Source: Hofstenia miamia (taxonomy: Eukaryota; Xenacoelomorpha; Acoela). Taken from it: 64,000 nt of DNA. The notes below the pieces were generated by a model. It did no database searches, had not been told where the DNA came from, and saw only the letters and a list, made by a program, of their open reading frames with translations. The stretch covers positions 14,265-78,264 of the forward strand of contig SCFE01000079.1 in NCBI GenBank assembly GCA_004352715.1, given 5' to 3'. The position numbers were made by a program, and so were the translations under genes. Of the stretch, positions 49,185-59,313 are shown piece by piece (the stretch's first letter is position 1; every line of letters begins with the position of its first letter).

Positions 49185-50634
49185 AAAATACATCTTAAAT
49201 TCCGTGAACCAGTTTATTATCTATTCGCCCGATTATCTACTTTGTCCCATTACTGTAATATCCAAAAATGTTTCTTAATTTATATTTATAATTTAGCAAT
49301 GAAGAGGCATTTGATGAATTAGATCTTTTACCTTCTTAGTCTTCGATATAATTAATAAAAATGTTTGCTACGGCATACTTAAAAAGAATAGTAATATTAT
49401 ATTACGATTGACAAGATCGAATCCCAGTTTAAAATTATGTGTATTTCTAATAGGAAGATAATGAACAATACGCTTACCTACTGATTCGTGGTGTATGATA
49501 AACACATCTGTACACATGTACAGAAGATGCGGTTCGAATCCCACCGAATCAATTGCACTATACTTAAAATTTTGCTAGTCTCTAAACGTATAAATTCACA
49601 TATCAATGGTAGTAAACTGTTTTATTACTCTTCGTATAATATACTTCTAAGCGTACTTCGGATTTAACAAAAATTTTTTGTTGCATTAATAAAGCTTACT
49701 ATTTATTGCTGCAATAAATTTCTGCCAAAGCGTACATCAATGAAAAATAATTGCATTTTTCAAAGATACATACTTAGGATGGATATAGAGAATGTGTTCC
49801 GCAAAGTACTTGAAATAGCTAGTAGGTAGACAAACTAATACAGGTCACCGGAGGATTTAGTTTACATAATTCTTTGAAAAGGCTAAATTACCGGTGAGAG
49901 TTTAAGTTTCAATTGTGAAGTAAAAGTGGCCCATTAATGAACTATTCTATGTGCAAAAATACTGTTTCCTAGTTATAGTTATATATTTCGCAATAATTTA
50001 AGTAAGAAAAATGTAATAGGACAACGTAGATAATAGGGCGTATATATATATATATATATATCATCTTAAATTCTAGCGTATCACGCTTAATGTCTTGTCC
50101 TATTCTTGCATTACTAAAATATTTGTATTACAAATGTAAATTTTAGAAAATATTTGAATAAAAACCTTTGAAATTAATGTTTAATGTAATTAATAATATT
50201 AAGCAAAATTAACAATTATAAAATTATTCAATATTTTTCTCTGTTACTCTGACAACCAAAAGATAATGGCATTTACGTGTACGAACAGTTAGTACAGTGA
50301 ATGAAAAGAAGAGCTTACTACAGTCGTTGAATTTATTCAATGAGTTACTGAAAATAAGTACAACAAAATGCATTTGGTTAAAAGAAATACAAAAATTCAT
50401 GTTTTCGCTAAGCTATGTGAATAGAACGTTGATTGAACGCATCTTCAACCTCATCAATTTCAATTAGAATGAAATGTATATTGAAAGTAATTCTAATTTG
50501 TAGTTAATATATGATGCTTTTTTCAATTAAAGTCCCTTGCTTTCTATATTGAACCTTTTTATATATATATATATATATATAACTTCGGTGAATTTCCTTG
50601 AAGAAATTATTTTTTAAATGTATTGCTAAGGAGA
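49185..50634. other. Non-coding sequence, with TA tracts
   Basis: Within the putative copy C but without homology to D. Contains TA tracts at about 50038-50060 and 50560-50580 and a tRNA-like sequence at 49482. No supported coding region. Confidence 0.5.
49482..49552 (+). other. tRNA-like sequence (pseudo-tRNA or SINE head)
   Basis: 71 nt with tRNA geometry: acceptor halves TGATTCG/CGAATCA pair perfectly, D-stem GTGT/ACAC, anticodon-type stem TCTGT/ACAGA, and a B-box GGTTCGAATCC. Against a functional tRNA: an 8-nt anticodon loop (ACACATGT), and a T-stem (TGCGG/CCCAC) with only two pairs. Best read as a decayed tRNA or tRNA-derived SINE head. Confidence 0.35.
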
Positions 50635-50757
50635 TGCTCAGCACCGTGGACAATGCTCTTGTGTAGCACGTTCTTAGTACTTCCAAATAAAGTCCATGAC
50701 CATTCTAGCACTTATTGACTTTATTCGCACTTTCCAAGCACATCTAATGTTTACTGG

Positions 50758-52338
50758 GATGGGTTTATTACTCACTCAGTAAACAAAAACAGTAAAGGTA
50801 ATAAATGCACATTTCCACCACTAGCTGGGGTATGATTAGAATGCGAGACCCGACATTAAGGTGTCGGCCCGACAACTAAACTACAACTTATTGCTTGCTG
50901 GGTAGGCAATTGCTTTACCGTCATGTTAACGTAAAACGCAATTTGTTGACGGTGTTGTTTACAGTTCAATTTTCACTTGTTAACGTATTGAATTTGGATC
51001 ACTTCCCTAATCAGGAATTAATATTAATTTTTGCAATGTCCATATATTGAAATTTTTTATATTTTATTAAAATATTTTGTTTAAAATCCTTTGTTGCTGT
51101 GTTACAACAAAGTAAAAAAATCAAGAAACCGCAGCGTTACGTCATAAAGTTGCAACAATATCAGGTCACATTTACAGATCGAATGACATAAATTCTGATC
51201 AAGTAATTTTCAAGCAAATTTTCAGCGTGCATTCACTTCTTCAAGTGCCTAAAATTGGTTGGTGATTCTTGCTTTGACCAAGGTTTGTATTTGGATTTTG
51301 AAATACGCATCTAGGACCTAAAATTCTTTGGTGGATGGAGACAAAGAATATTACTAGATTTCATATATTTTTGTATTAATTCCTTAAATTCTATCACAAG
51401 TACCAGAGAGGTTTTGCCAGTATGCTCTAAACAATGTTCAGATCGATTCAACACGAATTCATCTCTATGCATGGGATATATAAATCTTCAGATATTACAA
51501 ATTAGGCAACTGCGGTGAGCGCCTCCCCTTTGCCGTATGCCATAATTTTATTGTTAGAATTTTGTGTCTTGTTATGTAACTTACTACTGTTTTTTTCGTT
51601 GCAGTTGCAGTATTCCACTCCATCATGTACAGATTACAATAAGAGCTTAGCCAAATAATTTAAAAAAATGAATTATATCAGATTAGTTCTTACCTTATTT
51701 GCAAAAACATAAGTAGGTCGATTGAAGTCACATTTATAGAAGAGTATTCTATTTAGAAGAGAGAAAATGGAATCACCCCCATATACCGGATTTCTGGTTA
51801 AAGGCTTTATGTCAAATACATTTATTTAAATATTTTAGGAACCACTTGTTTTGTCTTCAGAAAATGTAAACAGATTAAATAACATTTTATTGACTAAATA
51901 TCTTTGTCCATATATGAATATTGAAGAATCAATAATATCAATTTTTTAACTAAAACTGTGTTCCATATTAGAACATACTTATATGCAGTAAATAAAAATA
52001 AATAGCTTGGAGTATTTTCTAAAAAAATTATTCGAGGCAAATTTTATTTATCCATTAATGGCTATTGAAAAAATCAATATTGATTTCTGACTAAGGCTGT
52101 GTCTGCCAAAGATTTTATTTTAACATTTTTTGAAATTAGCACTTATTCTTATTTTGTGAAAACAAGCTAGATTGACTATTTTTATGGAGCTATTTCAAAT
52201 CCTAACTACCATGAATTTGGGAAACTACTTATAATTGTGGAATATATTTTAAGAGTATATGATTTATGCTTACATTTTTTCTGAAAGTTTTTTCTAGAGT
52301 CAAATCTAATCCCAATCAATCTAACTATTCCATTTTAG
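50758..52338 (+). other. SWT1 intron sequence
   Basis: AT-rich. Includes a small structured patch at 50826-50889 that resembles a reversed tRNA-derived sequence (A-box TAGTTTAGTTG and hairpin CCGACA/TGTCGG on the minus strand). No gene supported. Ends in acceptor CTATTCCATTTTAG. Confidence 0.5.
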
Positions 52339-52435
52339 TCTGAAAGTGTTCGAATTGGATTTCGAGACAGTTTTGGACCATTTAGCTTGATGCATTCGTT
52401 AAAGGAAAGATGCAACCCTGTAATTGCTGGAAAAG
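52339..52435 (+). CDS. SWT1: Probable SWT1 exon (distal)
   Basis: 97 nt with good sites (acceptor ATTCCATTTTAG, donor GTATTT), entering in phase 0 as required after 37555. Encodes SESVRIGFRDSFGPFSLMHS and then LKERCNPVIAGK. It is the only well-bounded open exon-like block in the right half of the window that fits the phase. Its distance (14.8 kb) and the absence of a motif I recognise lower confidence. Confidence 0.5.
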
Positions 52436-53697
52436 GTATTTCCTGATATTTACTTTTAAACTTGTAGGATTTTGTAAAATATCAATTTGTGTACAGAAAT
52501 TTTCTGAGTAAGTATATAAAATAGATTGTTTACAATTTTCATGTTTTAGATGTGATTATCTTATTTCCAAGGATTTTATTATTGTTTGAGCTATTTTTGA
52601 GGTTTGAACTCTTGCCAATTTTCTAAAATGCCTTGTTTCCAAGCAAATACTATTAGAAAGTGCGCTATCTATAATATTGTATATATTTTACGATCAGTAA
52701 ACCGAATTGACACATTATTGATTTATAGGATGAATTGTTGTCAATGTAATATAATTACCTTCAATGCACGGCATATGCTACTATTTTATCAGATGTTCAT
52801 CTGCATTTTTAGAGATACAACTTTTATAGCCTCGTATTTTTTTTAAACATAGAGTATGTAAGGCAACATAAGATTCAGGTTGAAGAACGTTTTGGACGGT
52901 GTTAAATAGGTCAGGTTAATTGGAAATACTGATGACTGTACGATCATTTTGGCAAAAATTTATTTTGATTCAGAGCCGCCACTATTTACCGTAAACCACG
53001 TTCTCAAAAGCTTTTGCCTAAATTTGTCCATCAAAGAAATTCAGAAAAATTTGTTCCATTGTATTCAAATTCTTCATTAATCATGTCTAATAATCAAATC
53101 CTTCAAACTTGCCTATGCCATTCAATGATTTATGGAATATATATATATATATATGCATGCCAATTTCAGGCATGTCAAATAATTTTTTAATATCTTTTCT
53201 GTTTTTGGGCACTACAGGGTTAATTTATACTACTACTGTATGTTTGACAGAAGAATCTTCAAATGGTTTTGAGAATGCCATTCTGCCATGGGCGCCTTAT
53301 GTGATAGAGTCCAAGATTTCCACTTTACCATTAGCAAATATCAGAATTCTGGAATCATCCAATTGGAATCCAATCCAAATTTTAGATTACTATTCCAAAT
53401 CTTTCACCAACGTTCACAATGTTTTTAATTTCAGACACTATGTTTCTAAATATAAATATTTAATTGTCTATGTATATATATAGCCTATATTTTAGTTAGC
53501 TATTCCAATCCTTAATTGTATTCTTTTTCATTCAATTCAATGCTTTGTTATTTTTTAAAATAAATTCTCTATTATTTTTATTTTTTAATTTAATTTAGTT
53601 AACTGATGTCAAATAGTCTAATAGATTAACTTATATTAACTCTGGCTAATGAGTTCGTAAAGTAAATTACAAGGGTTATTAATTTTATGCCATGCTT
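52436..53697 (+). other. Intronic AT-rich sequence
   Basis: No supported gene; short TA tracts near 53138-53154. 53230-53420 is weakly open on the plus strand but without recognisable homology. Confidence 0.45.
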
Positions 53698-54299
53698 TAT
53701 ATATATATATATATATATATATATTAGTGATTACGATGGAAAATGCAAAACCTTGCACTGAGCGGGAATCAACACAGAATTTCTAAGGCGTTTATAATTT
53801 GAATCGCATTTTTTTACAGAATTTTTCGTTTTTGCCATTACTTCTGCAGTGACAATTGGGTACAAGAATAAGAGAGACATGAATTGGCACCTAAAATCTA
53901 AAATTTTCATGTAAAACCATCAGACTAAGTTCACAACATCAAAAAATAGGAGAATCATTACTAATCAAAATAAATAACTAAGCATGCTAACATTGAATAT
54001 ACCTTATTTTAAGTGCATGCAATAATAAATATATATAGTTGTTATGAAAACATTTTCATAAATATAAGATACAAAGTAAAATTCCATATTAAATTTAAAT
54101 TAAATACACAAAACCTATTGCCACCAGCAAATACACAATATTTTTCATTGCATAGACTTAGCCAACGTTTTCCATCCGGGAATGCAACCATTATGATTTT
54201 AATGCAGCAAATGTAAAATACAGTTTTCTTAAACGCACAGTTTCATGTCAGCAGCTCCACTTGTAATAAGTAATGCATATACATATTTGGTAATACAGT

Positions 54300-54500
54300 G
54301 ACTTACTTCATTATATAAATAAGTTAAGGATATAACTTCTGGAGACAGTAGGGAATTGATAGTGTACTTTGAAGATTAGAACTAAACACAATCGTAAAAC
54401 GAATGATGCAATAAATACCTTTAATAAGAAAGGTAGTCTTTTTAGCAGGGAAACATTTACCAACATAATTATTCAAGTTGAGAAAGAAGTAGCCCTCGCT
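54300..54500 (-). other. Conserved exon-like blocks downstream of the DUF4806 gene
   Basis: Minus-strand blocks ESEGYFFLNLNNYVGKCF at about 54500-54450, followed by a splice-donor-like GTATTT, and SPEVISLTYLYNE at about 54345-54305, are preserved in copies A, C and D. They may be terminal exons of the DUF4806 transcript or a third small gene. Not recognised. Confidence 0.45.
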
Positions 54501-54785
54501 TTCCCTAAAACAAATATATCAAGAAAAAATACTAAATATTTCAATTAAATGTATTAAAATTGAGCTACTGACATTGTGCGAGGCTATTTTATCAAAAAAT
54601 TCGATAACATTAGTGAATATGCTGTCCAACTTCATATAAAACAACTAAAACTAATAATTTTTTAATATCACATTCACAAATTAATACTACAAACACAAAA
54701 AATAAACCTGAATAACTACTACTAACCAGAGCTATTAAAACGCTAAAATAAGAGATGTATTAAAGTATGAAAGGAGACAATTACC

Positions 54786-56081
54786 TCTTGTTTAGTTAAC
54801 CGTTCCTTAGAATGCTTTAACCATTTTTTAATCCTGCGCTCTGTATCAGAATGCTTTAGCCCTTGTGCTGCGCAACATCTAAAGTAAAATTAAATTAAAT
54901 TCCTTAAAAATTATAAACCCAAAATAGTTTGAGCTACATGGCATCCACGGAGAGCCTTTTTTCCCTTTTGACCATCCCAGCTATACAACACACCAACATT
55001 ATCTGTGAAGCAAGCTCTAACCAATCTCAAAACAATGTCACTAAAATTTACGCCGCCAAATTTCGAAAGGAATAATTTCTAAATGAGAAATAAGCGATAT
55101 TTAATGAAAATATGTAGTACTAGTTGCTGTTTGAGCGAATCGTTGCCTTCCAGTCTTTTTTCAAATGTACGGAATTCAGAGTCCGTCTTAAATGGCAAGG
55201 GCAGTGGAATAGAATTGTTCTCAACATGTTTCCTTGAATCACTCGAAGAAATTTCTTTGATAATTTCTCTTAAGTTTGAAAGCTCTTCTTTAATTTCTTG
55301 CTGTTGAACCACAATTGTTAACAACAAGTCTTTTTCTAAGAGGATCATTTCATTATGTATGTACAGTACTTAACTTACTAGCACAAAATTTTTCAAACAA
55401 ATAATATACTATTTATTTTAGTTAAATTTTAAACAAATATACCTGACACATTATCATCTAGGTGAACTCCTGAAACCTTTGAAGTTTGAGGGATATCATT
55501 TGTATTCAATCGCTGCAGGGGATCTTCACTTTGTATATTTGCATGTGTAATGCTGTGGGGAATTGCATAATGATCCCTGAATAAGGCATTATGACTTTTA
55601 GGTGTTCTAAAATAGCTCATAATGAAAATTTTCAATTTGTTAGGTGCCAAACACTAATTTTTCATCAGTTTTGCAATGAAAATATTTTACACACTTTGAT
55701 GGCGTCTCATCAAAAATGCTATCATCGCTTTCATATGACAACTTCGAACTTTTTACTTGGCGGGAGTCAGGTGTTTCCAAGTTGGATGTCTCCTCGGCAA
55801 TTCGCGCTTTTTCACGTGCAATAAGTAGCGTTGCTATGGAAAAAATTTTGATAGGTAAAACTAGCACAAATATGAAACTTACGAATTCCTTTTCGTAGAA
55901 CTCTAACTGAATGCGCTTGCCATTGCAAAGTTGGTGCTATCATCTTTGTAAGCGCCTTAGACATTTTTGACGGTCTGGAAATTGGGGGCCAAAGAACGGT
56001 TTTATCAGAGTCAGTTAGCCAATTTTCACACACTGCAGCGACATCATTACTCTTTTCGAAGCAAACCACCGCATAAGACAT
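54786..56081 (-). CDS. Transposon-borne DUF4806-domain protein, spliced
   Basis: Exon 1, 56081-55883: MSYAVVCFEKSNDVAAVCEN, then ENWL...VLWPP, IAPTLQW and SVRVL, which is the N-terminal YxVVxFxxxxxVxxVxxxWL...WPP module usual in DUF4806 proteins, ending at donor GTAAGT. Exon 2, about 55831-55690: LLIAREKARIAEETSNLET. Exon 3, about 55640-55440: Ser/Asn-rich. Exon 4, about 55330-55095: coiled coil, then PFKTDSEFRTFEKRLEGN. Exon 5, about 55075-54890: KFGGVNFSDIVLRLVRACF and GKKALRGCHVA. Exon 6, about 54853-54786: DTERRIKKWLKHSKERL before a GTAATT donor. DUF4806 has no established biochemical role. Exon 2-3 frames carry a stop, so I cannot tell whether this copy is intact. Confidence 0.65.
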
Positions 56082-56234
56082 TACTAAACTATAATAACTT
56101 ATTAATATGGAATAATATAGAGCATACAAAGGCATACACATTTACTAAAATAAATAGTTAACATATTTATCAATTCATCATTAATATAAAGACAATAAAC
56201 AGGCAAATTTTAATCAATTTATTACGTTTGGAAA

Positions 56235-58132
56235 CTACAACGAATGTAAAAGAGGTAGTGACACAAATTTTTCTTGAAAGGGAAATACAACACATTTATA
56301 AAATGACTTGTTTGATCTAACTAATGACAAAGTAGAAAGACCATGAAGAAGGAAAATGTCCAAGAGTGATGAACGTATAGGGAAATTGAAAAAATCCGAC
56401 ATATTTTGAAATGTTCTTGCATAAAAAACAACGTCATCATCAATTTTTAAAATATTTTCCGCTTTATAAATGGATCCATCTACAGTAAAAAAACAATCCG
56501 TTTTGTTAATTTTAATTACACAGCCATTAACAGTAACATTTTTCAGTTGAACTCCAAAGAAATTATCAGGTGTGGGTCCATCATTATGAGATTTCTGAGC
56601 CACAGGTGTTGGAGATTTATCTGAAATAATTAATAATGATCTTGCCTGTATCGAATTTCTCAGTTCAGTGAGAGGATTTTTGAAGCCGTGACAATGTCTT
56701 TTTATTGATTTTAATGCATTTTCAAATTTAAAACAGGAGAATTCTGATAACGTTCCAAAATTCAAAACATTGTCACTTAAATGTATTAAATTGTGTACAT
56801 TATAAACACTGAACTTTTTGCCATATAGTTTATGCGAGGTGGATACAAAATCGACGAGAAAAGTTTTTGCTAATGAATTGTACGCTATATAGAGGCGAGG
56901 ATGACTTAAAACAAAAACACCACAAAATAAAAGTAAAAAGTTTTTATAAAAATCTAAGGTGATATTTGATTTTAAGGACATGATTCCACCATATAAAATA
57001 AAAGAGCGAAATTCAGTAGCTTTCCACATTGTTATCAACTGTAAATTGCGTGGGGAACGGACAAATTCAAGAGGAAATCGTAGTTTTGTCCATATAAAAT
57101 TAATTCCCTTTATCGATTGAGGAGATAACCGTGCTCCATTATTGCCAACTTTTGTCGTTAAAAATAAAAGCAGCCTTTTGCAAACCCCTTCACAAACCAC
57201 ATGCATAAAATCTAAAGGGAATCCTTTGATGAGATCAAAGTTTAACTTTAAAAGAGGGGTTTGAAAACTTAAATGATGTTCTATATCAGAATTAGATCTG
57301 AATTCTTCATCAGTTCTTAATTGTGCGTTACTAACTAAATATACAACCCGATTGTCAATATATTCTCCTTTAACCCAACAATGTTGACAAGCACTATAGC
57401 CTCCATGTTGCTTAACTTGCTTGATTAATGCAGAAGCTGGCGCATCACAGCAAAATGAAACCAATTTCACATTATACATTTTGCAATTAATAAGAACACT
57501 ACTAGAAGTTAATTCATGCAATTCATTAACAAGTGGCTCTAAAAAATCATGTACGTTTAATGGCTTGCCATATCCAACATAAAATCCTGCCACCAAAACA
57601 CAGTTTTGCATAATGTTATAGGCTACTAGAATAGGCCAGGCTTGCAAATTGCTCGATTACGATAGAGGTAAGCCATCTATACTAATCTTAATTTAACTTT
57701 TTAAGCACTCCAAAATACCTGGCTTAATACCAAAATAAACAAAATTTTCATTTGTTATTGCAGATATAGATTCCAATGCAAAACAGTTCGACGATAAGCA
57801 GGTAGTTCAGGATGACCTGATGCCCTTAAAAGAATGAGCAATTGTTTCAAGGAATGGTGTGTAATATTGCTATTCAATGCCCATTCACGCAAACGATCTA
57901 AGAAACTAACGTTTGTTTCAGATGGTATTGACGCACTGCTGAATGATTCTGAGGAAGTAGAATCATCATGATATGACAATTCACAAGAACTGTTTGAACT
58001 AATGTCCTCATTAGCAATAGTGGCAATATTACTACTCGGTGCTAAATTGTTCAATATAGCAATGGTGCTCTGTCTTACACGACGTTTAGTTGGCTTAAGT
58101 TTAACAATACGCTTTTTTTGATACCGCGGCAT
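56235..58132 (-). pseudogene. TNP2-like (EnSpm/CACTA-type) transposase
   Basis: ATG at 58132 (MPRYQKKR, basic). The N-terminal domain has FLDRLREWALNSNITHHSLK and LLILLRASGHPELP, the xLRxWA...ISHxxLxxLLxxLR module of this animal transposase family. The core follows from 57650: QAWPILVAYN, GFYVGYGKPLNVHDFLEPLV, CCDAPASALI, GGYSACQHCWVKGEY, the FPLDFMHVVCEGVCKRLLL block near 57190, MWKATEFRSFILYGG, and YNVHNLIHLSDNV plus FGTLSEFSCFKFENALKSIK (a DUF4218-like end). It would cut and paste the element. The copy is broken: a frameshift at about 57775 and in-frame TAA codons at 57693-57695 and 57657-57659; the rest is open for 470 codons. EnSpm placement is inferred from domain resemblance. Confidence 0.8.
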
Positions 58133-58149
58133 TTTAAAAAGATATTTAG

Positions 58150-58330
58150 TAATCATTTAGAATTTTAAAGCATCCTTAAGGCACTTTGGAAAACAATATT
58201 AATCTTTAAAGTATCTTTAAGTCACTTTAAAGCAAATCACTTTTTGAAAACCCATCTAAAACTTTAAAGTATCTTTAAGGTAATTTAAAGAGAATCATTG
58301 TTTCAAAAACTTTAAAGTATAAACAAGAGA
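58150..58330. repeat. Short degenerate tandem repeat (CTTTAAAGTATCTTTAAG)
   Basis: Three degenerate units of roughly 60-80 bp around the palindromic core CTTTAAAGTATCTTTAAG at 58200, 58263 and 58310, just upstream of the transposase ATG in copy D. Not seen in the same place in copy C. Could be a promoter-proximal or binding-site array. Confidence 0.5.
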
Positions 58331-58701
58331 ATTATTGGAACTTTTTGGATTTATTCACAAATGATCCTTTGGATGGATATTATGGATATTTACACAGTCC
58401 ACATGAAATGTAGTACAAGTAAAAAATGTAAACAATAGATACCCAACTTAAAAGATTACTTAAATCGTGATCAGTTAATTTAATTAAATTGGCTCATCCC
58501 TAGTCACAATGAGTTGGAAAAGTGAACTACTTAAAGTTGTGAAGAATGTATAACTTCGTTTTTTTAAATGCAAAGATCGAAGCTTCTTGTCGAAAAAGGT
58601 AATTTGAAAAAACGAAATAAATGTTGACGCTAAGCTTTAAACTAAATATTATTTTAAGTGCATTAAAATTATCTGTAAATGTAGATAGACAATATAATTT
58701 T

Positions 58702-58704
<3 letters not shown>

Positions 58705-58735
<31 letters not shown>
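58705..58735. repeat. TA microsatellite
   Basis: About 15 TA units at the right boundary of copy D. Confidence 0.95.
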
Positions 58736-58737
<2 letters not shown>

Positions 58738-58980
58738 AAGATTGTGCCTGTTTAGATTGAATATTCTTTGAATTCAGATGATGTCATTAGATTTTCGAAG
58801 ATTGAGAAGAACAGGTTTGTTTTATATAATCTCTTTGTATCTGCGGTACATGTTTTAAGTTTGTTAAAAGCAACTTTGTCCTCTAGAAGTAAGTATTCAT
58901 CGATTGTCATAAACTTTTTCAAATTCCTTTATGTATTGACCATTTTTAATTATGCAAACGAGATTACTTGGAGCCTAATA
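58736..58980. other. Non-coding sequence between transposons
   Basis: Nothing recognised. It ends with the TA dinucleotide (58979-58980) that is the target site of the Tc1 element. Confidence 0.5.
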
Positions 58981-59313
58981 CAGTAGCAATCAAAAGTCTT
59001 AGACCACCGTGTGTAAAATTGTATCACTCTGGTTTATGGTGAAACAAACGAGATTACCAATGGTATTTTACTGCCACAAGTAAGCATTGTATAAAAGGTT
59101 TTTAAGGTATAAATATAAAAAATAGTAAGTGACATGAATTGGAATTAAAAGCAAACAAAACCGAATTTACCAAAAACTAGTACACACAAAAGTCTTAGAC
59201 CACCTTAGTTAGGCACCAAAAAGAACAAGCAACACCCATAAAATCATAAACAAAACAATAAAAGATATTATGAAGGTTACCAATAGGATGTTGCATAACA
59301 ATAAACAAGCCTA

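Larger units (their letters stand above)
46875..50757 (-). mobile_element. TNP2-like/DUF4806 transposon, copy C (internally deleted) with putative termini
   Basis: The left end TCCCAATATGCAAAAAATG and the right end, read on the other strand, TCCCAGTAAACATTAGATG form an imperfect inverted repeat (about 16 of the first 23 positions agree, then ATGTGC is shared). Both ends carry clusters of GTGCT/AGCAC motifs within 200 bp (left 46893-47080, right 50635-50745), the subterminal-repeat layout known in EnSpm/CACTA elements. 47160-49180 is homologous to copy D except that about 2.9 kb is deleted at 48298. 49185-50630 is not shared with D. No target-site duplication is evident. Confidence 0.5.
53725..58705 (-). 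mobile_element. TNP2-like/DUF4806 DNA transposon, copy D (most complete internal region)
   Basis: Five-kb minus-strand unit, bounded on both sides by TA microsatellites (53699-53724 and 58705-58735). It carries, in transcription order, a transposase gene (58132-56235) and a separate spliced gene with DUF4806 (56081-54786 or beyond). Both boundaries with copy C homology coincide with the TA tracts, so the outer termini seen in C are missing here. Confidence 0.75.

Noticed and set aside
53109-53483. 124-codon plus-strand ORF
   Set aside because: Begins in a TA tract, low-complexity product, no recognised motif and no fit to SWT1 splicing.
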